Positions 40,352-49,377 are shown, counted from the stretch's first letter. The stretch is DNA of 53,875 nucleotides from Ectobacillus panaciterrae DSM 19096 (GCF_000430785.1 NZ_KE387252.1:1-53875), one strand, 5' to 3'. The notes: a model not told the origin generated them from the sequence alone. Program-made: numbers and translations.

Positions 40352-41656
40352 TTAAAAAGTATATTTTTCTTGTGATTCTTCTGGTTCGAGAAACAATTGC
40401 TTTGTCGCTTCTTCATAAGCGAATAGCTCTGCATAACGCCCCCAGTCAATAGTAATATCCAATTGATGTGCTGCTTCTTCTGAACCAAAGTGCTGCTTAT
40501 AAATCTCATCAAAAAATTCTCTCGGCATTTTATTGTTAGACTTTGATTGGAGGGTCCATAAAATCTTTTCCATCATAGGCACATGTTTAAGTACCTGTCG
40601 TTTAAAAATATCTTTACGTTCTAATACGTTTGCCTCTGCAAATTGATGACCAGTAGGGGTCAGATCAATATCCCCCTGTTGTACATTTGCGAACCCCAGT
40701 AAGCTTGTAGCTTCAACAATAGGTAAAAAATCTTCTAGGTTTAAACTGAATTGATCCGCTAATTTATACAAGTCAGCTTTGCTTCCCAAATCATCCAATA
40801 GCTCGATAAAACCAGTAAGAGCGCCAGAGGGAGCTTCAGGGATCGATTGTAGTTTCTTTCTCTGCGTGTCAGAAACAACAACGGACTTGGTCTCTCGATG
40901 TGTTAGAATCGAATAAATTTTATCAACTAATTCGGTAAAGTGAGTATCCTGTTTTTCTCTCCAATGACTTAAAGTGATTGGGATATCTGCAATGATTCGT
41001 GCAGGATCACGAGATAATACGATAGCTCGGTCAGACATATATACAGCTTCCTCAATGCTGTGAGTCACCATCATAATGGATTTGGTTGGGATTTTTTTCT
41101 CTGTCCAAAGTTCTAACAAATCCCGTTTCAAATTTTCTGCAGTCAATACATCCAAAGCTGAGAAAGGTTCATCCATGAGTAAAATATCTGGTTCCATCGC
41201 CAAAGCACGCCCTATCCCTACCCTCTGTCTCATTCCGCCGGACAGTTCCTTCGGATAAGCGCCCTTAAAGCCATCCAGTCCCACCATATCAATGATTTCC
41301 AGGGCCTTTCGTTCTTTTTCTTCGTTAAGTAGGGATTTATTTTCGAGTCCTAACTTTACATTCTCTAATACAGTCAACCAGGGAAAAAGAGCAAACGACT
41401 GAAATACCATGCTGACTCCAGGGTTTGTTCCTTGGATTGGCACACCGTTATAAGAAACAGAACCTTGTGTAGGAGCAACCAATCCTGCAATGATACGAAG
41501 TAATGTTGACTTCCCTGAGCCGGATGGTCCAAGGATCGATACAAATTCACCTTCAGCAATTTTAAGGTTGATATTTTCTAAGATTGTTACATCTGCGGTG
41601 TTAGATATATCATATTTTTTTGTCACTTGATTTACATCGACCAATATATTTTTCAT
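40352..41656 (-). CDS. ABC transporter ATPase with C-terminal AAA-associated domain
   Basis: A 434-residue nitrate/sulfonate/taurine-type ATPase. Walker A is GPSGSGKST (43-51), the signature ELSGGMRQRVGIGRAL, Walker B DILLMDEPFSALD and the H-loop VTHSIEEAV. Residues from about 285 (GALTGFIELLDDLGSKADLY onward) form the AAA-associated C-terminal domain found in importers with a fused double permease. The start at 41656 has GTGAGG before it. It follows the permease by 10 bp. No substrate-binding protein is adjacent. Confidence 0.88.
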   Translation of the reverse strand: MKNILVDVNQVTKKYDISNTADVTILENINLKIAEGEFVSILGPSGSGKSTLLRIIAGLVAPTQGSVSYNGVPIQGTNPGVSMVFQSFALFPWLTVLENVKLGLENKSLLNEEKERKALEIIDMVGLDGFKGAYPKELSGGMRQRVGIGRALAMEPDILLMDEPFSALDVLTAENLKRDLLELWTEKKIPTKSIMMVTHSIEEAVYMSDRAIVLSRDPARIIADIPITLSHWREKQDTHFTELVDKIYSILTHRETKSVVVSDTQRKKLQSIPEAPSGALTGFIELLDDLGSKADLYKLADQFSLNLEDFLPIVEATSLLGFANVQQGDIDLTPTGHQFAEANVLERKDIFKRQVLKHVPMMEKILWTLQSKSNNKMPREFFDEIYKQHFGSEEAAHQLDITIDWGRYAELFAYEEATKQLFLEPEESQEKYTF

Positions 41657-41666
41657 GTGCCTCACC

Positions 41667-43394
41667 CTATCCAATGTCATATTTCTTTTCAGCTAGCGTA
41701 TAAAGTTTTCTCCAGAAGAGACGGTTTACCATCACAACAACAATCGCCATCACCATAATTCCCCATATAATTTGTGGCCAATTCCCTTTCGTTGTAGCCT
41801 GAGCAATAAAGGAACCTAAGCCTGTTGCTTGTAAGGTATGATCTTTCCAAGAAACGATTTCTGAAACAATACTTGCATTCCATGCTCCGCCACTTGCTGT
41901 AATGCCTCCTGTAATTAAATAAGGGAAAACACCTGGAAGAATGAGTTTTTTCCATGTTTGTAGACGAGTTAATCGTAATATCTTAACAGCTTCTCGTAAA
42001 TCGGATGGAATTGCCATGGCTCCTGCAATCACATTAAATAGAATATACCATTGGGTTCCCAACATCATCAGTGGAATCGCGCCTATTTCCATATTGACTC
42101 CATATTTAATATAGAGAATCGTCAAAAATGGAAATGTCATATTGGCCGGGAAGGAAGCGAAAATCTGCACAATGGGCTGCGCTATCCGCGCAAGCTTCGG
42201 ATGAAAACCAATCATGACACCTATAGGCAAAGTCCATAGGATTCCCAACAGCGTTGCAACTAACACACGGCATGCTGTTAATATACCAAACCATATGACT
42301 TTTAGAATATCCAATACAGATAGCTTACTGATTTCCAAGAAGCCTTCGTACACGTACTTTGCAATAAAGATGACTACTACTATCCCAATTAGCCATTTGA
42401 GTATCGGCGTAAGTTTTGAAAATTGTTTTTGTTGCTCCCTTGCTTTGTTCGTTTTTATTGCAATCATGACACTCCAGTTATAGATATACGATTTACATGT
42501 ACGAATAATGTATTGTAAAAATCTCGCACGGCGGATGATATTATAGACCCAGGAAGTCGTAATTTCATTCGCCTCTGTTTGTTCATTTTTGAATTTTTGA
42601 GACCAAGCTACGATTGGGCGCCAGAATAGTTGATCTACTACGAGAATCATAATTACCATGGTGATGATGGCATACACAATTGCCATAATATTTCCCTGAT
42701 CGACCGCAGTAGCCATATAGGACCCTATTCCAGGGAGATGAATATCTTGATTCAAAACAGTTATCGATTCGCTGGCAGCTAAGAAAAACCATCCTCCTCC
42801 AAATGACATCATGCTGTTCCAAACAAGTCCAATCATCGAATAAGGTACTTCCAGTTTGGCGAAGCGTGCCCAACTACCCAATTTATTTATTTTTGCTGCT
42901 TCTTGAAGATCACGAGGGATAGTAGCTAACGAATGATAAAAGCTAAACGTCATATTCCAAACTTGTCCAGTAAATATTGCAAAGATAGAAGCACACTCTA
43001 CACCTAATAAACTGCCTGGAAAGAGTGACATGAACCCAATAACCGTAACGGATAAGAATCCAAGTACCGGTACGGACTGTAAAATATCAATGGCAGGAAT
43101 CATAATTTTTTCAGCCGTTCGGTTGAATGCTGCAATTCGTCCATAGATGAAAGTGAACAACAAGGATGCCGCAAAGGCGATAAGCATTCGAAGCAACGAT
43201 CTGCCTGCATAATAAGGAAGATAGCTCGGATCCAAACTAATTGTAGGATGCTGTATGGGTGAGAAGGGAACGCGCATCCCTGCCCCCAATTTTAAAATGG
43301 AAAACAGAACGGAAAAAATAACAATAGTGACAAATAAATCCGCCCAACCAAACTTTTTATTTTCTTCAAGTGAAGAGAATAAATTTATTTTCAT
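41667..43394 (-). CDS. ABC transporter permease with two fused permease domains
   Basis: A 575-residue protein with two BPD_transp_1 domains. The first EAA-type loop is EAAKINKLGSWARFAKLEVP (about 165-185), the second EAVKILRLTRLQTWKKLILP (about 490-510). Each half has five to six helices. Such double permeases pair with AAA-associated ATPases and are annotated for nitrate, sulfonate or bicarbonate, though the substrate is usually unproven. AAAGGGGG lies before the ATG. A U-tailed hairpin stands 30 bp upstream. Confidence 0.88.
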   Translation of the reverse strand: MKINLFSSLEENKKFGWADLFVTIVIFSVLFSILKLGAGMRVPFSPIQHPTISLDPSYLPYYAGRSLLRMLIAFAASLLFTFIYGRIAAFNRTAEKIMIPAIDILQSVPVLGFLSVTVIGFMSLFPGSLLGVECASIFAIFTGQVWNMTFSFYHSLATIPRDLQEAAKINKLGSWARFAKLEVPYSMIGLVWNSMMSFGGGWFFLAASESITVLNQDIHLPGIGSYMATAVDQGNIMAIVYAIITMVIMILVVDQLFWRPIVAWSQKFKNEQTEANEITTSWVYNIIRRARFLQYIIRTCKSYIYNWSVMIAIKTNKAREQQKQFSKLTPILKWLIGIVVVIFIAKYVYEGFLEISKLSVLDILKVIWFGILTACRVLVATLLGILWTLPIGVMIGFHPKLARIAQPIVQIFASFPANMTFPFLTILYIKYGVNMEIGAIPLMMLGTQWYILFNVIAGAMAIPSDLREAVKILRLTRLQTWKKLILPGVFPYLITGGITASGGAWNASIVSEIVSWKDHTLQATGLGSFIAQATTKGNWPQIIWGIMVMAIVVVMVNRLFWRKLYTLAEKKYDIG

Positions 43395-43423
43395 AGTAAC
43401 TTCCCCCTTTCGAGAAACAGCAT

Positions 43424-43453
43424 AAAAAAGCCCTCCTTATGTTAGGAGAGCTT
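43424..43453 (-). terminator. Terminator-like hairpin in the ABC operon leader
   Basis: On the minus strand AAGCTCTCCT and AGGAGGGCTT pair around a 6-nt loop and run into TTTTTT, 30 nt before the permease start codon. It would stop transcripts starting further upstream, so it may be an attenuator. No known riboswitch is recognised in front of it. Confidence 0.6.
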
Positions 43454-43910
43454 GCATGAACAGATTCTGGATTTTTACTTTTCACATAAATTTAGCCAAT
43501 GCCATATTCAGCCCTATAGGAGAATATGGAAAAGACGGCAAAGATAGGCATGTGAAAAGAAAATAGGAATCCTGCTTTCCCACTACATAAGATACATAAA
43601 CTACGCTTCAATTGTTCACATATAAGCTGACTACTAGTGATGGAACACAAAAGTAATCCATCTTCTATTTTCAATGGAATCATATATCGGTATCGTATTT
43701 AAAAGAAATGATACAACTGGCTTATTAAACGAAGGGGCAGGTTAGTTGAATAAGAATGGATTCCAGAAGATCGTCATTAGAGTCGATCTTTTTCTTTTCA
43801 CTGTTTCAGATCAAAGAGTTACTATTTGAAAGCACGTTGGAACCCATTTTATAGTGATAATATTTTATGAATTAGAAAAAAATAGTGTTAAGGATAAGGA
43901 GGGATTGCGA
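43454..43910. other. Intergenic leader region between divergent ABC and cupredoxin genes
   Basis: It should hold the leader and promoter of the ABC operon (minus) and the cupredoxin promoter (plus). A U-tailed plus-strand hairpin lies at 43767-43794 (AAGATCG with CGATCTT). The 63-codon minus-strand frame at 43492-43683 has no ribosome binding site and is not called. Confidence 0.4.
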
Positions 43911-44300
43911 ATGTCTGTGAAAAAGTGGTTAACAGGATTGGTCGTTTTGCTTGCAATGATTGTGGTTGTGACAACTCTAGGCTCACTGGGCGTATTTGCC
44001 GAATCCGGTGTCGTAACTCAGCCTATGGAGACCGTGAAAGCGATTGAGGTCAAGTTAAACGACGATTACTTTAATCCGAAAGTCATCACTATTCTCAATG
44101 GAAAAACGACACCGTTGATATTGAAAAACGAAGGTAAGAAAAAACACACCTTCACAGTGGAAAAGCTTGGAATTAACGCCGAAGTCCAGCCAGGAAAAGA
44201 AAAAACCATTACCGTGAAACCGAAAAAGCCCGGTACATATGAACTGATATGTCGGTACCATTTCCAGGAAGGAATGGTTGGAAAAGTAATAGTCAAATAA
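43911..44300 (+). CDS. Exported cupredoxin-domain protein
   Basis: A 129-residue protein with an N-terminal signal or anchor helix (about 6-30, GLVVLLAMIVVVTTLGSLGV) and a cupredoxin fold. Type 1 copper ligands can be placed: H79 (KKKHTF), C114 and H117 (ICRYHF) and M122 (GMVG). The loop C-x2-H-x4-M is short, as in plastocyanin-like domains. It probably binds copper outside the membrane, for electron transfer or copper handling. AAGGAGGG precedes the ATG, and a terminator follows. Confidence 0.88.
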   Translation: MSVKKWLTGLVVLLAMIVVVTTLGSLGVFAESGVVTQPMETVKAIEVKLNDDYFNPKVITILNGKTTPLILKNEGKKKHTFTVEKLGINAEVQPGKEKTITVKPKKPGTYELICRYHFQEGMVGKVIVK

Positions 44301-44301
44301 C

Positions 44302-44332
44302 AAGCAGGGCCAATAGGGCCTTGCTTTTTTAA
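44302..44332 (+). terminator. Terminator of the cupredoxin gene
   Basis: AAGCA-GGGCC and GGGCC-TTGCTT pair around a short AATA-type loop, followed by TTTT. Confidence 0.85.
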
Positions 44333-44595
44333 TAGGCACGGTAACTTGCTTATTATTAAAACTAGCTAACATTCCTCCACAAAAGGATGTTCCTTTAGGA
44401 AGTAAAATGCTCACTTTTTGTTAAAGAAAAGACGTAGGTTTGTTCAATAACATATCTAATAGAAACTTATTTAATGTAAGTATAGGAGTTATGGAATTGA
44501 GAAAAACATTTTTTTCATATTTGTTTTATATTTCGATTTAATTAAATCCATGAAAGAGATTTATCTGGTATGAAGTCGAATTTTATTGTTATGAA

Positions 44596-46008
44596 TCATG
44601 GAACAATTTCAAAAACAGTACCTTGGTTAAAATCAGTCACTTTCATAGAGCCATAAACCCCTAAATATAGTCTGGTTTGATCCAAATTCGTTCCCAAATT
44701 AACATAATAAGCTGATTGAGACCCAAAATTATAATCGGTTTCAATAACACTAAAATCATTTAGTTTACAATCTGTTCTTACCCTGGTATAAGCTAAAACC
44801 CCTCTAATAGGAGGTTGAGATTCTTCATTTCGGGCGAGATCGGTAAACACAACGCTTCCCGTTAAATCGGGGTTTCCATTCCCCATATATGGCTGGACTC
44901 CTGTAAGTGCAGTTCCTCCAAACTTATCGGGTCGGGGATCTTTATGAAAATAACTAGTTAGAGGCTGAAGACGCCTCACTGAAGTTTTTACTGCTTCATT
45001 GTAATAAACAATTGTTTTCTCATCCAAAGTCTTTTCAGAGCAGCCGCTTATAATCGAAGCAGGAAAAGCACCTTCCCACCCTCGCCAGCCAAAGTTAATA
45101 ACTCCTTCTTGGTCAGGTTCAGAGTTCATTAAAGAAGCTTGAATAAGCTGAGTAACCGGTATGGGTTTATAGTGAACGAATGAAAAAATCGACTCTACTA
45201 GATCCTGTCCGACATTTCCCACATATTTGATGTACTGATTATAAAACCTTTGAAATGAAATGCCTGGTATATTGCGAACCCCTTTGGCCATTACCGTAAG
45301 CGTTTCCTGAATAGGTACGGGAAGTTCATTAAAACGTGTGACTACGGGTGGATTATTGATAAATGTATTCTTAACTACGTCGATTTCAATTATTTTACCG
45401 GCTATTTCCATATTATCCTGGCTTAAATTAAATGGATCATAGCCTGATCCACCATCTCCGGTTGTTAAAACAAGTTTTCCTGTTTCAGGTGAAAAGTTTA
45501 AGCTATTGACACCATTATGATTTAAAAATGGTCTTCTTAAGTTAAGTAATGTCCGTCGTTTTTGAGGTTGACCATTCGTTTGTAAAATCCATTCTTCAAC
45601 TGTATCAATATGATCATATTGAGTTTCTCTATTTATCCACCTTTGGTTTAAGGTTCTGGGATCACACGGGTTAGGCTGAAAAGATTCAGAAAGAGCACCG
45701 GGACCTTGTGTTCCAGCTACTGAGTAATGAAGATAAAACAGACCGTTATAATAAAATTCGGGATGAAACGCTAGCCCTAGCAATCCCCGTTCATCATAAC
45801 CACCATTAGAACCACCTAGTTTTATGATTCGCGGGCGAATATCTAAAAAAGTCCTTATAAATCCGTTTTCTATGTAAAAGATCTCTCCTACCTGGGTTGC
45901 AATAAATAATCTTTCAATTGAGTCACCCGGAAGTATAGTTGTTTTCAAAACAGTGGGTAAATTTATCTTACTAACAATGGGCCGTAAACTAACCTTAACT
46001 TTTATCAC
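44596..46008 (-). CDS. Glucose/sorbosone dehydrogenase-like (PQQ-type beta-propeller) protein
   Basis: A 470-residue beta-propeller of the GSDH family: FIATQVGEIFYIENG, ERGLLGLAFHPEFYYNGLFY, then NHNGVNSLNFSPETGKLVLT and GDGGSGYDPFNLSQ, which are the substrate- and PQQ-site regions of soluble glucose dehydrogenases. It has no signal peptide. The GTG start is tentative because TTAGGTGA overlaps it. Bacillales rarely make PQQ, so enzymatic activity is uncertain. Divergent from the GyrI-like gene. Confidence 0.75.
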   Translation of the reverse strand: MIKVKVSLRPIVSKINLPTVLKTTILPGDSIERLFIATQVGEIFYIENGFIRTFLDIRPRIIKLGGSNGGYDERGLLGLAFHPEFYYNGLFYLHYSVAGTQGPGALSESFQPNPCDPRTLNQRWINRETQYDHIDTVEEWILQTNGQPQKRRTLLNLRRPFLNHNGVNSLNFSPETGKLVLTTGDGGSGYDPFNLSQDNMEIAGKIIEIDVVKNTFINNPPVVTRFNELPVPIQETLTVMAKGVRNIPGISFQRFYNQYIKYVGNVGQDLVESIFSFVHYKPIPVTQLIQASLMNSEPDQEGVINFGWRGWEGAFPASIISGCSEKTLDEKTIVYYNEAVKTSVRRLQPLTSYFHKDPRPDKFGGTALTGVQPYMGNGNPDLTGSVVFTDLARNEESQPPIRGVLAYTRVRTDCKLNDFSVIETDYNFGSQSAYYVNLGTNLDQTRLYLGVYGSMKVTDFNQGTVFEIVP

Positions 46009-46175
46009 CTAACTTTACACTCCTTCTTATTGTTTTCTTTGATAAGAGTATGATTAGAACTGTTCTATTAGTACCAAATTAAGGCCGGGGAATTTGGGGA
46101 ATTTCCTTTTAATATTGGTCCGTTTTTGGTAGATTCCATGTGGATATTAAAATGGACATAAGGAAGAAAGAATCT

Positions 46176-46628
46176 ATGAAATTTAAAGTCGAAACACTTC
46201 CAAACTATCGCATCGCTTATGTGCGACGAGTTGGTCCATATGGCCCTGCAAATATTGAAGTAATGGAGAAGTTAAAAAAATGGGCTAAGGAGAAAAATCT
46301 TCTTAAATCGGCAATCCTACTTGCAATTCCACAAGATAACCCAGAGACAACACTTCCTGAAAACTGTAGATTTGATGCTTGTATTGTGATTTCAAAGGAT
46401 TATCAAATGGATGATTCAATTTGCGAAAGTGAACTTTCTGGTGGAAAATACCTTATTTACGAAGTCAAACATACAGCAGAAGATATTCAAAAAGCATATG
46501 CTGATATTTTTCCAGCTCTACAAAGCAATGGATATCAAATTGATAGCAAACCCATTTTGGAAAGATACACTGGTGATATGATTAATAACCCTTATTGCGA
46601 AATATGTGTACCGGTAAAACCGTTATAA
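46176..46628 (+). CDS. GyrI-like/SbmC small-molecule-binding domain protein
   Basis: A 150-residue stand-alone GyrI-like domain, the fold that forms the ligand-binding half of AraC-type regulators and DNA gyrase inhibitor SbmC. MKFKVETLPNYRIAYVRRVG is a typical opening; FDACIVISKDYQ, GGKYLIYEVKHTAEDIQKA and EICVPVKP are later family blocks. No HTH is present. AGGAAG lies 8 nt before the ATG at 46176; an upstream GTG at 46140 is less likely. It may bind small hydrophobic molecules. Confidence 0.82.
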   Translation: MKFKVETLPNYRIAYVRRVGPYGPANIEVMEKLKKWAKEKNLLKSAILLAIPQDNPETTLPENCRFDACIVISKDYQMDDSICESELSGGKYLIYEVKHTAEDIQKAYADIFPALQSNGYQIDSKPILERYTGDMINNPYCEICVPVKPL

Positions 46629-46724
46629 AAAGGTAGTTGAATAACGACTCTTTTGAGGCAGCTTTTCTTTTCCGTATCTAATTTGGTTATATTTGGGTAT
46701 TTATACTAAGAAAAAGGCTTTTTA

Positions 46725-46826
46725 TCATGTTCTCTTTGCTATTTTCTGGTGACCACCTGCTTGCGTTGCCCACTTTTTCAAATTGTGGGCAACACAAATC
46801 AGACCCCATTCCACCCTCTTTTTGTT
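46725..46826 (-). pseudogene. C-terminal remnant of an IS1182-family transposase
   Basis: Directly after the DUF975 stop codon, in the same frame, the minus strand reads NKKRVEWGLICVAHNLKKWA then TQAGGHQKIAKRT and stop. This is the typical end of IS1182-family transposases. About 33 codons remain. The GTTGCCCAC/GTGGGCAAC hairpin at 46765-46793 lies inside it. Confidence 0.75.
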
Positions 46827-47486
46827 TTATTCTTTTTCTATTATTGTAGCCTCTTTTGCTTCGGATTCACCTTTAACTTCATGATAAAAATGAGCAACAC
46901 TTGCCTGACAATATGGAATGAGCCATAGAAATCCAATTCCAATTGTTATAATGGATAGGATAAACCATCCCGCGAAGGAGAGATATAAACAGAATAGCTT
47001 CCACTTATAACCGTCCATCATTTGACGGCTTTTTGTAATGGCTTGGTTCGCTGTTAAATCAGACTCTTCTATAAGGATATAAGGTGCCATAGCATAAGAA
47101 AAACTTTTAATAATGCCCGGAACAATCAACAAAAGTGTCCATAGGATGAGGTACAGACCCGATAAGATGTAATATATAATTGCTTTCCCGTAACTACTGG
47201 AGTTTGAAAAAAATGAGAAAATCATACCTACTGAAACTTTCTCATCCTTAGTGACTTTTAAATACAAAGCGTTTTCTCCTAGTGTTAATGCACTTATAAC
47301 CAATAATCCATAAACAATTGAAAGTACAGTACCAATTCCAAAGCTATCCTTGGAAGGATCCAGCATTTCTAATAGCTTCGGTACGGTAGTATTAAGAAGA
47401 AGGATTAGAAATGTATAACCAACAAACGACAGCCACCTTCCTTTTAACGTACTGCGAGCTTTGGAACGTAATGATGTTAGACTCAA
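46827..47486 (-). CDS. DUF975 family membrane protein
   Basis: A 219-residue protein with about five membrane helices, opening with the family's SLRSKARSTLKGRW. Later family-like parts are IPGIIKSFSYAMAPYILIE and LTANQAITKSRQMMDGYKWK. The start is uncertain: TTG at 47486 has AGGTGG at good spacing, while GTG at 47495 overlaps it. The stop is followed without a gap by the IS1182 remnant in frame, so the C-terminus (KGESEAKEATIIEKE) may have been altered by that event. Function unknown. Confidence 0.8.
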   Translation of the reverse strand: MSLTSLRSKARSTLKGRWLSFVGYTFLILLLNTTVPKLLEMLDPSKDSFGIGTVLSIVYGLLVISALTLGENALYLKVTKDEKVSVGMIFSFFSNSSSYGKAIIYYILSGLYLILWTLLLIVPGIIKSFSYAMAPYILIEESDLTANQAITKSRQMMDGYKWKLFCLYLSFAGWFILSIITIGIGFLWLIPYCQASVAHFYHEVKGESEAKEATIIEKE

Positions 47487-47648
47487 ACAACCCACCTACT
47501 TTGATAATATTTATATATAATATTTTAAGGTTTTTGAAGGATAAAATAAAGTCTTTTAATTTTTGGATGTGTCATAGATAGTGAAAAGAGGGGAACTAGC
47601 TCTTTTTTCATCAACATTTAATCTTCGCATTAAATCCTTGTTTAACGC

Positions 47649-47780
47649 ATGGTAGACTTTCGCAATATTGTAGTTCATGACTATCAAGCGGTTAATTTAG
47701 AAATTGTACAAAAGATTATTGAAAATCATTTAGATGACTATGCAGAATTTATTAACCAAGTCTTATCTTATAACGGATAA
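47649..47780 (+). pseudogene. hepT: C-terminal remnant of a HepT-like (DUF86) toxin/ribonuclease
   Basis: Reads MVDFRNIVVHDYQAVN, then LEIVQKIIENHLDDYAEFI, NQVLSYNG and stop. RNIVVHDY is the R-x4-6-H catalytic motif of HepT nucleases (of the MntA-HepT toxin system). Only 43 of about 140 residues remain. An in-frame TAA stands two codons before the ATG and there is no ribosome binding site. No MntA partner is seen. Confidence 0.75.
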
Positions 47781-47862
47781 CCATAAAATTATTATGTAAA
47801 CTATTATGCGTTAAAGTTGTATTTAATGCGAAATTCAACAAGATTTGACAAGGCGTGATACT

Positions 47863-48315
47863 TTGCGCAGAGAGCAAACTGTCCATTTAGAGCGACTGCA
47901 TACAAATATGTAAGAGTTGCCCTGGTACATTCAAGAGTACATTAATGCTAAGGAAGATTCAGCTTCCCCCTCTGCCCTTTCTGATTTACAGGAATACTTA
48001 AAAATCCGTAAAGAGCGTTATAAAGCAACAGATGATGAACAATCTGTATTTTTGACACTTCAAAATGGTTCGTATAAGCCCATGTCTGTTCGTGCTATTC
48101 AGAATATGGTAGATAAGTATACGAAAGCATTTAACGTGCGCCTAACACCTCATAAACTTCGCCATACATTTGCTACAAACTTCTATAACAAAGAAAAAGA
48201 CGCGCTGCAGGTTATGATGCAATTGGGGCATTCCTCTACTGATACGACTGTATTATATACGCAGCTTGGAAATGAGACACTGGAGGAATCGTTAGAACGT
48301 CTAGATGAAGAATAA
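47863..48315 (+). pseudogene. xerS: XerS-like tyrosine recombinase with internal deletion
   Basis: The N-terminal text (LRREQTVHLERLHTNM, stop, ELPWYIQEYINAKEDSASPS) matches the start of XerS recombinases. It then jumps directly into the catalytic domain (ALSDLQEYLKIRKERYKAT onward). HKLRHTFATN, LGHSSTDTTVLYTQLG and the C-terminal LEESLERLDEE are present with the nucleophile Tyr, but the first catalytic Arg region is lost. XerS is about 350-360 aa; about 150 codons remain. A TAA interrupts the N-terminus. Confidence 0.82.
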
Positions 48316-48413
48316 GCGATCTCAAACATGTATCACTTTTGAAACCGGCTGTGTTCTCAACTGGATTTTTCTATTCTGTTGTACACATACGGTAAGTTTT
48401 CACATTTCAATAA

Positions 48414-48444
48414 ACAAGAGGTACAGTTAAACTATACCTCTTGT
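48414..48444. terminator. Hairpin between the xerS remnant and the DUF4870 gene
   Basis: ACAAGAGGTA and TACCTCTTGT form a 10-bp stem around an 11-nt loop. U-runs are weak on both sides. Confidence 0.5.
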
Positions 48445-48506
48445 CTACACTTATATTGACCTAATGAAGGAGCGAATAGGATTTACAGTACATATTTTCT
48501 AAAGTC

Positions 48507-48815
48507 TTAAGCAACCCAAGATCCAATGATAGGATATCGAAAAGGACGTTCATTGAGTGCTTTAATAATGCCAACTATAGGAGCTAGTAAGGCAATTGCT
48601 CCAAAAACAATTAGGAATGGAATACCAATTAATATCCAAGAGAAAAAAGCAGACACAGCAATCAAAAGCCCGATAACGAAATGAAATATCAATGCTTGTA
48701 AGGACAAACTTTTAATTTCTCGATCTGAGATGATAAAATATGTGATAATGGGAACTAAAATGGGCGCAAACCAAGTACTTGCGTGAATAAATATTTTTAG
48801 CCATTTATTATTCAT
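48507..48815 (-). CDS. DUF4870 family small membrane protein
   Basis: A 102-residue protein with three helices: FIHASTWFAPILVPIITYFI, FHFVIGLLIAVSAFFSWILI, and FLIVFGAIALLAPIVGIIKA; the end is NERPFRYPIIGSW, where the P-F-R-Y-P motif is typical of DUF4870. ATG at 48815 follows GGGGAAAA; a TTG one codon earlier is possible. Function unknown. Confidence 0.78.
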   Translation of the reverse strand: MNNKWLKIFIHASTWFAPILVPIITYFIISDREIKSLSLQALIFHFVIGLLIAVSAFFSWILIGIPFLIVFGAIALLAPIVGIIKALNERPFRYPIIGSWVA

Positions 48816-48818
48816 CAA

Positions 48819-49117
48819 ATATTTTCCCCTTTTCTAAATAAAATGTAAGCCTCTTCTCACAACTAATTTGTTAATGCGGAAACACCTCTCATTTATACAT
48901 ACTGTAGAGTTTTTACATTTACTGTTATAAGGTTATCATAGATAAATTTATTTCCTTGCACAATGAACTTTAGAATTAATTACATCTAAGACTTAAGATG
49001 TAGTTAGTCCATTCATATTTCTTTCAATAAGACTAAATTATAATGACATATAGCATAATTCAGCTGTATTTTTTCATGAGTGGTGTTAGGCTAAAGATAA
49101 TTAAGGAAGTGTCTCTT
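48819..49117. other. AT-rich intergenic stretch
   Basis: No gene. A small hairpin ACATCT/AGATGT lies near 48986-49001. Confidence 0.4.
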
Positions 49118-49330
49118 ATGAGTATGAATCAACCTCCTCCTAAAAAGGTAACATATGCCGAATAAGTAAGAGAGTATTTACTTATTTATCCTAACGAGAA
49201 AATTGTGGAGCAATATATTCTTGAAGAAAACGGTATGTATAGAACACCTTATATTTACAATGAAGAAGATATATTCCGTTCGCATATCTTCCCAGAATTT
49301 GAAATATCTATGAGTGATATACTTTCCTAA
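49118..49330 (+). pseudogene. Uma2-family (DUF820) gene with internal deletion
   Basis: The reading begins MSMNQPPPKKVTYAE, meets a TAA, and continues VREYLLIYPNEKIVEQYILE, ENGMYRTPYIYNEEDIFRSH, IFPEFEISMSDILS, stop. These are the first 15 residues and the last ~54 residues of a Uma2 endonuclease-like protein (normally about 185-200 aa). The middle with the PD-(D/E)xK core is gone. AAGGAAG lies before the ATG. A terminator follows. Confidence 0.78.
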
Positions 49331-49335
49331 CACAA

Positions 49336-49370
49336 AGGCCTTGCTGTGAAGCAAGGTTTTCTTTTTTGTT
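49336..49370 (+). terminator. Terminator after the Uma2 remnant
   Basis: CCTTGC and GCAAGG pair around a 6-nt loop, extended by weak pairs, followed by TTTTCTTTTTT. Confidence 0.75.
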
Positions 49371-49377
49371 TTTGGCT

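Noticed and set aside
43492-43683. 63-aa minus-strand ORF resembling an aspartic-protease start
   Set aside because: Resemblance covers only about ten residues, no catalytic motif is present, and no ribosome binding site precedes it.
44516-44542. Short ORF MELRKTFFSYLFYISI after GGAGT near 44.5 kb
   Set aside because: Only 16 codons, AT-rich, and no sign of conservation can be seen.
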